DNA of 6,996 nt from Acidobacteriota bacterium (lineage in GTDB: Bacteria; Acidobacteriota; Blastocatellia; RBC074): NCBI GenBank assembly GCA_013140935.1, contig JABFSD010001232.1, positions 1 through 6,996 of the forward strand, in the 5' to 3' direction. The notes under the pieces are model-generated. The model saw only the letters and a list, made by a program, of their open reading frames with translations. It searched no databases and was not told where the DNA came from. How positions within the stretch are numbered: the first letter of the stretch is position 1; every line of letters begins with the position of its first letter. The translations under genes were made by a program, and so were the position numbers. This document shows, piece after piece, positions 1 to 5,827 of the stretch.

Positions 1-1
1 G

Positions 2-568
2 ATGAGTTATTGGTATCACTTCGCCATTATGTTCGAGGCGTTGTTCATCCTGACGACGGTGGATGCAGGCACGCGCGTGGCGCGCTTTATGATGCAAGAG
101 ACACTCGGCCTCGCGCATCCGAAGTTCGCGCAAACCGACTGGCGTCCCGGCGTGCTGATCGCCAGCATTCTCGCCGTCATGCCGTGGACGTATCTGATTT
201 TGACCGGTTCGATTGCGACGATCTGGCCGCTGTTCGGCATGGCGAATCAGATGCTCGCCTGCGTCGCGCTGTGCGTTTGCACCACCTTCCTGATCAATCG
301 CGGCAAGGCGCGTTATGCCTGGGTGACGATCTTGCCGTTGTCTTTTCTCATCGTCATCGAACTGACGGCGGGCTATCAAAACCTGCTGAACAATTACTTG
401 CCGAAAGGACTCATTCTCAACGCGAGCATTACGGTTTCATTGATGATCGGTTTAGTAATCGTCGTCATCGGCTCCGCGCTCAAATGGCATCGCGTAGCGA
501 TCAAAGGTATCCCGCATCAGGGCTTGGCTCCGGCGGTCGCAGCCGGACAGGCCATCGGACAGGATTGA
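2..568 (+). CDS. cstA: Carbon starvation protein CstA family transporter, C-terminal part (5' truncated)
   Basis: This is the last 188 residues of a CstA-family inner-membrane transporter; family members import peptides or pyruvate when carbon is scarce. The fragment opens with the family signature [20 protein letters not shown] followed by [11 protein letters not shown]. Four further hydrophobic segments follow, at about residues 50-68, 73-98, 106-124 and 140-158, and the tail is short and polar. Full-length relatives are roughly 550-700 residues, so most of the protein lies upstream of the window. The ATG at position 2 is almost certainly an internal Met, not the start. The stop codon lies 4 bases before the next ORF, so co-transcription with the polyamine genes is likely. 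The family call is secure. The substrate cannot be decided from this part, and CstA and BtsT-type pyruvate carriers are not separated here. Confidence 0.93.
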   Translation: MSYWYHFAIMFEALFILTTVDAGTRVARFMMQETLGLAHPKFAQTDWRPGVLIASILAVMPWTYLILTGSIATIWPLFGMANQMLACVALCVCTTFLINRGKARYAWVTILPLSFLIVIELTAGYQNLLNNYLPKGLILNASITVSLMIGLVIVVIGSALKWHRVAIKGIPHQGLAPAVAAGQAIGQD

Positions 569-572
569 TGCT

Positions 573-926
573 ATGGCTTATGTCGGCACGGAATGGGTGA
601 TAGACGCGACGGGCTGCACGGTTGATCTCTTGCGCGATGCCGCAGTGCTGCAAGCCTTGTTCGCACAGATCATCGCCGAGTTGCAGTTGCATCCTGTGAG
701 CGAAGCGCAATGGGAACGCTTCCCGTTTCCCGGCGGCATCACAGGAATGGTGTTGCTGCGCGAATCGCACCTGACTTGTCACACTTATCCCGAACATCGA
801 ATCGCTACGTTTAATTTGTATTGCTGCCAGCCGCGTCCCGACTGGACGTGGGCGGCGGCGTTACGCGCTGCGCTGGGCGCGACCGATGTCACGGTTCGCG
901 TCATGGAAAGAGGGACGATGATCTAA
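573..926 (+). CDS. speH: S-adenosylmethionine decarboxylase proenzyme (class 1 bacterial/archaeal type)
   Basis: A pyruvoyl-dependent decarboxylase is predicted, 117 residues long, close to the usual 115-135 of the short bacterial form. AdoMet decarboxylase makes decarboxylated AdoMet, the aminopropyl donor for spermidine. The core motif is ESHLTCHTYPE at residues 64-74. By family knowledge the chain self-cleaves between Glu64 and Ser65, and Ser65 becomes the pyruvoyl group. His70 and Cys85 sit at the spacing (+5 and +20 from the serine) of the processing and catalytic His and Cys of the Thermotoga enzyme. The N-terminal strand GTEWVIDATGC matches the family start. ATG 573 is chosen because AGGA at 561-564 lies 8 bases upstream; ATG 568 is in another frame. 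The next gene starts 4 bases after the stop. Some SpeD homologues are reported to act on arginine or ornithine instead, so the substrate is inferred, supported by the aminopropyltransferase gene downstream. The symbol could equally be speD. Confidence 0.9.
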   Translation: MAYVGTEWVIDATGCTVDLLRDAAVLQALFAQIIAELQLHPVSEAQWERFPFPGGITGMVLLRESHLTCHTYPEHRIATFNLYCCQPRPDWTWAAALRAALGATDVTVRVMERGTMI

Positions 927-930
927 TCCG

Positions 931-2259
931 ATGAAACTCTCTGCCGCTGCACTTCATTCCCAATGTCCGCCCAAATGTCCGCAATGCGCGAAGCCGGTCG
1001 TGCTGCGTGCGCCTGACCATAGCGAGCGTGTCGTATGCAAGAACTGTTTCGCTTTGTCAGAAGTGCGTTCCGGCGTACCGCGTGAGTTGAAGCTGCTGCG
1101 TGAACTGAACGAAGCGCCTGCCGCTCCGCCGAATCTCTTGCCGTTGGGAGCAACGGGAAAACTCGATGATGTTGATTACGTCGTAACCAGCCATCTGCGG
1201 CGCAAGCTGCGTTGGTGTCAGGAAACACGCGAACAGGATGAGTATTGGCTCTTCAATCAAGAGACAGGGTTTCGGCGCTTGTTGCATTGCGAGAACCATT
1301 GGAGTCTGGCGGAACAACTGAACGACGACGAAACAGAATTTTATATGAGTCAGGTGCGGTGTCGCGGACTCAGTCTGGAACTTTTCGATGAATGCTTCGC
1401 CCATAACGAATTCATGGTCGGCGAATTCGCCCGGCTGGCTGGCGCGGCATCGCCGCGCAAAACGGCACTTTTTATCCGCCCGCCTTTTTTACTTTTCTGC
1501 ACACCGCATAAGGATCGTAAGCTCGGTAAAAAACAACCTGATCATGAATGGTGGCTGGCAAAATACCTTGAGCCTCAGGTTATCAAGCGCGCTTTCGGCC
1601 TGACCGATTTGGCCGAACCGCAAAACATCGCGCCGAACCAGCCGTTCCCTTATCGCGCGACTTACTTTTACGGAGCCGGTTTGGCAGCCTTGCTATTTGC
1701 GATTTGGATGTTCGCCTTGATACGCAGCGATGAGCGAGTGATTTACTCACAAACGATGCAGTTGAATCCCGTCACAGGCAGTGAAGAAACACAGGTTTTC
1801 TTCACGGAACCGTTTGACCTCGCGCCGCGCAAAAACCTGAAGGTCACGGCGCGTGCGCCGGTCAATAACTCGTGGGCTTACGTCGAAGGCGATCTCATCA
1901 ATGAAGCTACGGGACTGGTTTATTCGTTCGCGCTGCCGGTTGAATACTATGACGGCTATGAAGGCAGTGAGTACTGGTCAGAGGGCGGCACCGCCACCGA
2001 GACGCATTTATCGGCTTTGCCGCCGGGTAAATACACGATGCGGATCGAAGTGCAGTGGGAACATTGGGCAGCGCCTTTTTCTGCGACGGTCGAGTTACAG
2101 CAAGGGATTCCGCGCTTCTGGCATTTCTTTTGGGCGTTGCTGGCCGTAGCCGCCATTCCGTTGCTCGTCGGACTCCATCAACATTCGGTGTACGAACCGG
2201 ATCGCTGGAAAGGCAGCCCGTTCCTGCCCCACCGTTACAAACCGAAAGACGACGACTGA
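931..2259 (+). CDS. DUF4178-type membrane protein with N-terminal zinc ribbon
   Basis: This is a 442-residue protein of unknown function. Visible layout: a probable zinc ribbon with CPQC (16-19) and CKNC (36-39), plus an extra Cys12; then a DUF4178-like segment at about 70-165 (LPLGATGKLDDVDYVV, YWLFNQETGFRRLLHCENHW). A hydrophobic helix follows at about 244-265 and a largely polar, probably beta-rich region at 270-392. A second helix lies at about 396-414, and the tail is short and charged. With two helices the ribbon and DUF4178 part would be cytoplasmic and the 270-392 region extracytoplasmic; the topology is inferred. DUF4178 proteins are often found beside SpeD, DUF350 and spermidine-synthase-like genes, as here, which suggests a role tied to polyamine chemistry at the membrane. 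The start lies 4 bases after the speH stop with no good Shine-Dalgarno sequence close by (GAGGGA near 909-914 is too far), so translation is probably coupled. The DUF4178 call is from motif memory and is moderately sure. Confidence 0.8.
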   Translation: MKLSAAALHSQCPPKCPQCAKPVVLRAPDHSERVVCKNCFALSEVRSGVPRELKLLRELNEAPAAPPNLLPLGATGKLDDVDYVVTSHLRRKLRWCQETREQDEYWLFNQETGFRRLLHCENHWSLAEQLNDDETEFYMSQVRCRGLSLELFDECFAHNEFMVGEFARLAGAASPRKTALFIRPPFLLFCTPHKDRKLGKKQPDHEWWLAKYLEPQVIKRAFGLTDLAEPQNIAPNQPFPYRATYFYGAGLAALLFAIWMFALIRSDERVIYSQTMQLNPVTGSEETQVFFTEPFDLAPRKNLKVTARAPVNNSWAYVEGDLINEATGLVYSFALPVEYYDGYEGSEYWSEGGTATETHLSALPPGKYTMRIEVQWEHWAAPFSATVELQQGIPRFWHFFWALLAVAAIPLLVGLHQHSVYEPDRWKGSPFLPHRYKPKDDD

Positions 2260-2278
2260 CGAAAGAGAGTTATTCACT

Positions 2279-2461
2279 ATGTTCAATCGTTTCTATTTAA
2301 TTCTAGGCATCGCCATCGTAGCGGCGTATGCCTTCATCACGTTTAACGGCTGGGAACTGGGTTCGCCCACGCCGCAACAACTGCCTGCCGAAGCGCGCAA
2401 TGCGCCGGGCGGGTATCGCTCCTTTCATTTCTGGCACGAAGGTTATCAAGGAGGAAAATAA
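2279..2461 (+). CDS. Small single-pass membrane protein of the polyamine cassette
   Basis: This is a 60-residue ORF of unknown function. One hydrophobic helix spans residues 5-22 (LILGIAIVAAYAFI and flanks). A short polar region follows, then a Gly/aromatic-rich C-terminus: RNAPGGYRSFHFWHEGYQGGK. It is probably real for three reasons. A purine-rich SD-like stretch (AGAGAG, 2264-2269) lies 9 bases before the ATG. It fills the gap exactly between the DUF4178 and DUF350 genes. Its TAA overlaps the ATG of the next gene by one base (TAATG), and its own last codons carry that gene's strong ribosome binding site. No catalytic motif is seen. A structural or regulatory subunit of a membrane complex with its neighbours is an inference. 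There is no lipobox, and the helix looks like an anchor, since no signal-peptidase site is evident. Confidence 0.78.
   Translation: MFNRFYLILGIAIVAAYAFITFNGWELGSPTPQQLPAEARNAPGGYRSFHFWHEGYQGGK
2448..2454 (+). promoter_or_regulatory. Strong Shine-Dalgarno site for the DUF350 gene
   Basis: AAGGAGG lies 6 bases before ATG 2461 and inside the 3' end of the 60-residue ORF. It is the best ribosome binding site in the plus-strand block. It fixes the DUF350 start and points to higher or independent translation of that small protein. Confidence 0.85.
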
Positions 2462-2700
2462 TGTCCGTCTTCGCGTTGATTACGCCGCTCGACCAACTGG
2501 GCGTTGTCGTATTGGAAACCGCCGTCTTCGTTTTGCTGGGACTTGCGTTGTTTGCCCTGGCGTTCTGGCTGATGGTGAAACTGTCGCCGTTCTCGATTCG
2601 CAAGGAACTCGAACACGATCACAACACGGCGCTGGCTATCGTGATGGCAGCGGTCATCATCGGCATTTCGATCATCGTCGCTTCGGCGATTAACGGTTGA
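2461..2700 (+). CDS. DUF350 family small membrane protein
   Basis: This 79-residue protein has two hydrophobic helices, at about 13-40 and 57-77. Between them is the segment [20 protein letters not shown], which is characteristic of DUF350 domains (the family that includes E. coli YjfL). Many DUF350 proteins carry several copies of this two-helix unit, so this is a minimal single-unit version that probably works as an oligomer. The molecular function of the family is unknown. Its genes recur next to polyamine or glutathionylspermidine-synthase-like genes, DUF4178 and PspA-type genes. Translation starts from a strong SD and is coupled to the ORF before it. The stop overlaps the possible TTG start of the aminopropyltransferase gene. 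The family assignment is quite sure; the role is not known. Confidence 0.88.
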   Translation: MSVFALITPLDQLGVVVLETAVFVLLGLALFALAFWLMVKLSPFSIRKELEHDHNTALAIVMAAVIIGISIIVASAING

Positions 2701-2705
2701 CGCCT

Positions 2706-4208
2706 ATGAACCGCGCACCGATTCTGTTCCTCAACGTACTCATCATCGCCACCTGCGGGCTGATTTATGAATTGCTCGCGGGTACGTTGGCAAGTTATGT
2801 GCTGGGCGATTCGGTGACGCAATTTTCGCTCATCATCGGGTTGTATCTTTTCGCCCTCGGCATCGGCGCGTGGCTGTCGCGTTTCATCGAAAAAGGCTTG
2901 GCGCGCGCCTTCGTCGAAATCGAATTGGGCGTAGCGCTCTTGGGCGGCTGGTCAGCGCCGCTGCTGTTTCTCTGCTTCGCGCGCGTCGAGCACTTTCAGC
3001 CGGTGCTTTATGCGCTGGTCATCGCCATCGGCACGCTGGTCGGATTGGAACTACCGCTGCTGATGCGCATTCTCGAAAACCAGCTTGAATTCAAAGAACT
3101 CGTCGCGCGCGTACTCACCTTTGATTACATCGGCGCGCTGGCGGCGTCGCTGCTGTTCCCACTGCTGTTCGTACCCAAACTCGGACTCGTGCGCACTTCG
3201 CTGGTGTTCGGCTTGCTCAACGCTGCGGTCGCGTTGTGGGGTACGTGGCTGTTGCGGCCTTTGCTGAAAGGCAGCGTGACGGGGTTGCGCATTCGTTCGG
3301 TCACCGTCATCGCGCTCTTGCTCGTCGGCGTCTGGCAAGCCGAACGATTGACGCAACTCGCGGAAGAAGACCTTTACAACGGACGAGTGATTTATGCCCG
3401 CACGACCTCTTATCAACGCATCATCGTCACGCGCGGACGCAGCGGCTTTCAGCTTTTTCTCAACGGCAATTTGCAATTCAACTCCACGGACGAATACCGC
3501 TATCACGAAGCGCTCGTACACCCGGCGATGCAATTGGCTGACCAACCGCAACGCATTCTGGTACTCGGTGGTGGCGACGGGTTGGCGGTGCGCGAGATTC
3601 TCAAACACGCTTCGGTCAAGTCGGTCACACTCGTTGACATTGATCCCGCGATGACCGACCTCGCGCGCAATTTCGTGCCCTTGCGCGAACTCAATCAACA
3701 ATCGCTCTCAGACCCGCGCATCGCCATCGTCAATCAAGACGCGATGACGTGGCTCGCGCACAGCCGTGAGACTTTTGACGCCGTGCTGATTGATTTCCCA
3801 GACCCTGACAATTTCGCCCTCGGCAAACTTTACACAACGCATTTTTACGAAAAGCTCAAACAGCGACTAACGCCGACGGCTACGGTTGGCTTGCAATGCA
3901 CTTCGCCGCTGCTCGCGCGTTCGTCTTATTGGTGCATCATCCGCACGCTCGAATCGTCAGGTTTCACCGTCGCGCCTTATCACGTTTCGGTTCCGTCATT
4001 CGGCGAATGGGGGTTCGCGCTGGCACGGCTGACGGCCTTTACGCTGCCCACTGAAGTTTTGTCAGGGCTACGCTTTCTTGACCAATCAGCGATGGCGACG
4101 ATTTTCACCTTGCCCGCCGATTTGCGTGCCGTACCCGTCGAACTCAATCGGCTCGATAATCAGGCACTGGTGCATTATTACGAATCGGAGTGGAAACGCT
4201 GGTGGTGA
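2706..4208 (+). CDS. speE: Membrane-anchored spermidine synthase-like polyamine aminopropyltransferase
   Basis: This is a 500-residue fusion of an N-terminal membrane domain and a C-terminal aminopropyltransferase domain. About seven hydrophobic helices lie within residues 5-212. The soluble domain runs from about 225 and contains [25 protein letters not shown], the AdoMet-type nucleotide loop LGGGDG (287-292) and VDIDP (310-314). The acidic active-site motif IDFPDPD begins at 362, with Asp363 and Asp366, and a late [11 protein letters not shown] segment follows. Soluble SpeE is about 290 residues; the membrane-fused form of about 500 is a known variant. It would transfer the aminopropyl group from decarboxylated AdoMet, the product of the decarboxylase upstream, to a diamine and release MTA. 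The acceptor is uncertain, because the PDPD motif differs from the usual STDP of soluble SpeE. The start is ATG 2706; an in-frame TTG at 2697 overlaps the DUF350 stop and would add three residues. Neither has a clear SD, so coupling is likely. Confidence 0.88.
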   Translation: MNRAPILFLNVLIIATCGLIYELLAGTLASYVLGDSVTQFSLIIGLYLFALGIGAWLSRFIEKGLARAFVEIELGVALLGGWSAPLLFLCFARVEHFQPVLYALVIAIGTLVGLELPLLMRILENQLEFKELVARVLTFDYIGALAASLLFPLLFVPKLGLVRTSLVFGLLNAAVALWGTWLLRPLLKGSVTGLRIRSVTVIALLLVGVWQAERLTQLAEEDLYNGRVIYARTTSYQRIIVTRGRSGFQLFLNGNLQFNSTDEYRYHEALVHPAMQLADQPQRILVLGGGDGLAVREILKHASVKSVTLVDIDPAMTDLARNFVPLRELNQQSLSDPRIAIVNQDAMTWLAHSRETFDAVLIDFPDPDNFALGKLYTTHFYEKLKQRLTPTATVGLQCTSPLLARSSYWCIIRTLESSGFTVAPYHVSVPSFGEWGFALARLTAFTLPTEVLSGLRFLDQSAMATIFTLPADLRAVPVELNRLDNQALVHYYESEWKRWW

Positions 4209-4216
4209 GATAGTGC

Positions 4217-4240
4217 GGGAAACGTCTGGGGAAACGTCTG
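4217..4240 (+). repeat. 12-bp perfect tandem duplication
   Basis: GGGAAACGTCTG occurs twice head to tail (4217-4228 and 4229-4240), starting 9 bases after the aminopropyltransferase stop codon. It is non-coding and looks like a local slippage duplication. No function is evident. Confidence 0.85.
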
Positions 4241-4283
4241 AAGATGCTGAATCAGGATTTTAATGGCCGTTACCTACCTAAAC

Positions 4284-4340
4284 GCCAACGGTAAAGCAGA
4301 TGGCCGACTTCCTCTGCCAGTCATCCGCTTTACCGTTGGC
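4284..4340. repeat. Long inverted repeat between convergent genes, possible bidirectional terminator
   Basis: Perfect 14-bp arms, GCCAACGGTAAAGC (4284-4297) and its complement (4327-4340), continue inward after one mismatch with GATG/CATC (4299-4302 / 4322-4325). The loop is about 20 bases. The element sits 8 bases from the stop of the minus-strand kinase gene and about 75 bases after the plus-strand stop, exactly where two transcripts collide. Neither strand shows a clean T-run after the stem, so a standard intrinsic terminator is not demonstrated. It may instead be a copy of a dispersed palindromic repeat. The rest of 4209-4347 holds only the 12-bp tandem duplication. Confidence 0.6.
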
Positions 4341-4347
4341 TATCCAA

Positions 4348-5256
4348 CTAAATCTCGAAATGCGTGAAGTCCTTAAACTCCTGCACTCGTGTCTTGATCT
4401 CGTCGGGCGTAAGGCGGCGCAAGCGGTCGCAGCTAAATTCTTCTACGTTGTAAGAAGCCATGACCGAGCCGTAAACGATGGCGCGGCGCAGCGCGTGTTC
4501 GTCCAGTTTGTCAGCGGACGCCAGCGATCCCATGAAACCGCCGGCAAAGCTGTCGCCCGCGCCGGTCGGGTCGAATACGCTTTCGAGCGGATAAGCGGGG
4601 ATGGCGAAGAATACGTCTTTGGTAAAAAACGATGCGCCATATTCGCCGCGTTTGATGATGGCGATCTTCGGGCCGAAGCTCAGAATCTTTTTCGCCGCCG
4701 TGACAAGGTTGGCTTCCTGCGCGAGTTGGCGGGCTTCGGCGTCGTTGATGATGATGGCGTCTACGACGTTGATGGTTTTGATGAGTTCGTCGCGCGCAAT
4801 GTCAATCCACAGATTCATCGTATCCATCGCCACGAATTTGGCGTTCGATTGCTCGCGCACTTCGCGTTGCAACGTAGGCTGGATGTTGCCCAAAAACAGA
4901 AACGGCGCGTTGCGCGCGTCTTGTGACAACTCAGGTTTGAAATCAGCGAAGACGTTTAACTGCGTGTCTTTCGTCACAGCCGTATTCAAATCAAAGCCGT
5001 ATTCGCCTACCCAACGAAAGGTCTGGCCGCCCGCGACACGTTTGAGATTGGCGATGTTGACTTTGCGTTCATGAAAGACGGCTTCGTCTTCGGCAGTGAA
5101 ATCGTCGCCGATGACGGCGACGACGGCGACGTCGGTGTAAAACGAAGCCGACGCAGAAAAGTGTGTAGCGGAACCGCCCAGGCTGCGTTCGCGTTCGCCA
5201 AAGGGCGTTTTGATAGAGTCAATGGCAACGGAGCCAACGACGACGAGTGATGACAT
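4348..5256 (-). CDS. PfkB/ribokinase-family carbohydrate or nucleoside kinase
   Basis: This 302-residue protein is of normal length for the family. It starts with the first beta strand, LVVVGSVAIDSI. The Gly-Gly hinge GGSATHFSAS is near 27-36, NDAEARQL (171-178) corresponds to the Asn/Glu metal and phosphate motif, and IKRGEYGASF is at 201-210. The PfkB signature 2 DPTGAGDSFAGGF is at 229-241, with Asp235 as the catalytic base. It transfers phosphate from ATP to a sugar or nucleoside hydroxyl in the cytoplasm; the substrate is not readable from sequence. It is the last gene of the minus-strand unit that contains MTA phosphorylase, 9 bases after the TPR-protein stop. A substrate linked to purine or thioribose salvage (for example adenosine) is therefore a reasonable but unproven guess. 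A weak GAAAGG lies 13 bases before the ATG. Confidence 0.9.
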   Translation of the reverse strand: MSSLVVVGSVAIDSIKTPFGERERSLGGSATHFSASASFYTDVAVVAVIGDDFTAEDEAVFHERKVNIANLKRVAGGQTFRWVGEYGFDLNTAVTKDTQLNVFADFKPELSQDARNAPFLFLGNIQPTLQREVREQSNAKFVAMDTMNLWIDIARDELIKTINVVDAIIINDAEARQLAQEANLVTAAKKILSFGPKIAIIKRGEYGASFFTKDVFFAIPAYPLESVFDPTGAGDSFAGGFMGSLASADKLDEHALRRAIVYGSVMASYNVEEFSCDRLRRLTPDEIKTRVQEFKDFTHFEI

Positions 5257-5265
5257 TGTTATGAA

Positions 5266-5757
5266 TTAGCCTTTCTTATCTGGTTTAGTTTCTTCTTTTG
5301 GTTTTTCAGTGGTGACGCCGAGTTTGCGGCGTGCTTCAGCGTGATGCTGACTGTCGGGGTAATCTTTCACGACAATGCTGTAAAACTTGTTCGCTTCTTC
5401 AGTTTGATTGTCGCGTGCGTAAACTTCGGCCATCAGGAAGTAGACCTGATCCATGTGCGCGAAATTCGCGTTCGTATCAATGATTTCAGTGAGGCGGTCG
5501 AGTACAGATTTCTTGGCGCGCGCGGCGGCTTCTTTATCGTCTTTGGCGGGCTTGCGCTTGTAAAAATAAAACTTCGCGGCATCAAGGCTCTTTTGCGAAC
5601 TGCGTTCGGTTTCAGGGTCGCGCGCGGCGGCAATCGGGCCGCGTCCAGCGCCTTGCGCATAAGTCGTTTGCGAGACGAAAGCCGTCGTACTGACGCCGAC
5701 GCAAATGAGCCAGACAAAGGCCAAAAAGTGACCGATGGTTTTATTGAGTGGTTGCAT
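5266..5757 (-). CDS. Secreted small TPR-like protein, function unknown
   Basis: This 163-residue protein has an N-terminal signal peptide: basic MQPLNKT, a hydrophobic core at about 10-28, and a likely signal-peptidase I site after TTYA at residue 34. There is no lipobox cysteine. The mature part has a charged helical stretch (AKFYFYKRKPAKDDKEAAAR). A TPR-like helix pair follows (VYFLMAEVYARDNQTEEANKF, then YSIVVKDYPDSQHHAEARRK), resembling a repeat of BamD or other periplasmic TPR proteins. The Lys/Glu/Pro-rich tail is probably disordered. ATG 5757 is chosen over the longer in-frame ATG 5946, because CCTCCC at 5769-5774 gives GGGAGG 11 bases upstream on this strand, the signal peptide starts there, and the longer form would run into mtnP. 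It lies 70 bases downstream of mtnP and 9 bases upstream of the kinase. It is probably a periplasmic scaffold or binding protein. The link to its enzymatic neighbours is unclear. Confidence 0.82.
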   Translation of the reverse strand: MQPLNKTIGHFLAFVWLICVGVSTTAFVSQTTYAQGAGRGPIAAARDPETERSSQKSLDAAKFYFYKRKPAKDDKEAAARAKKSVLDRLTEIIDTNANFAHMDQVYFLMAEVYARDNQTEEANKFYSIVVKDYPDSQHHAEARRKLGVTTEKPKEETKPDKKG

Positions 5758-5768
5758 AACTGTTCGTG

Positions 5769-5774
5769 CCTCCC
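5769..5774 (-). promoter_or_regulatory. Shine-Dalgarno site deciding the start of the secreted TPR protein
   Basis: On the minus strand GGGAGG lies 11 bases before ATG 5757. No comparable site precedes the upstream in-frame ATG at 5946, which is inside mtnP. This supports the shorter protein that begins with a signal peptide. Confidence 0.7.
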
Positions 5775-5827
5775 GTTGTAATTTAGACGAACGAGAGAAC
5801 GCGCAAAGCTGTGAGCGTTGCGTGTCT

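Noticed and set aside
10..600. 196-residue plus-strand frame overlapping cstA
   Set aside because: It is an Arg/His-rich out-of-frame shadow of cstA, which carries unmistakable family motifs.
923..1404. Two minus-strand frames of 101 and 115 residues
   Set aside because: Both are antisense to the zinc-ribbon/DUF4178 gene and have no motifs, SD or neighbours on that strand.
3051..3701. 216-residue open frame on the minus strand
   Set aside because: It is antisense to the aminopropyltransferase and covers the GGGDG motif region. Its Arg/Gln/Glu-rich composition is typical of an antisense shadow.
4244..4294. 16-codon ORF running into the intergenic palindrome
   Set aside because: It is too short, has no SD, and ends within the inverted repeat; nothing supports translation.
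4300..4926. 208-residue open frame on the plus strand
   Set aside because: It is antisense to the PfkB kinase gene, which has a clear full-length family match. The protein has no recognisable motif and starts inside the intergenic palindrome.
5775..5815. Possible promoter before the TPR protein (TTGCGC, 15-base spacer, TAAATT on the minus strand)
   Set aside because: The matches to -35 and -10 consensus are poor and the spacing is short; chance similarity is likely.
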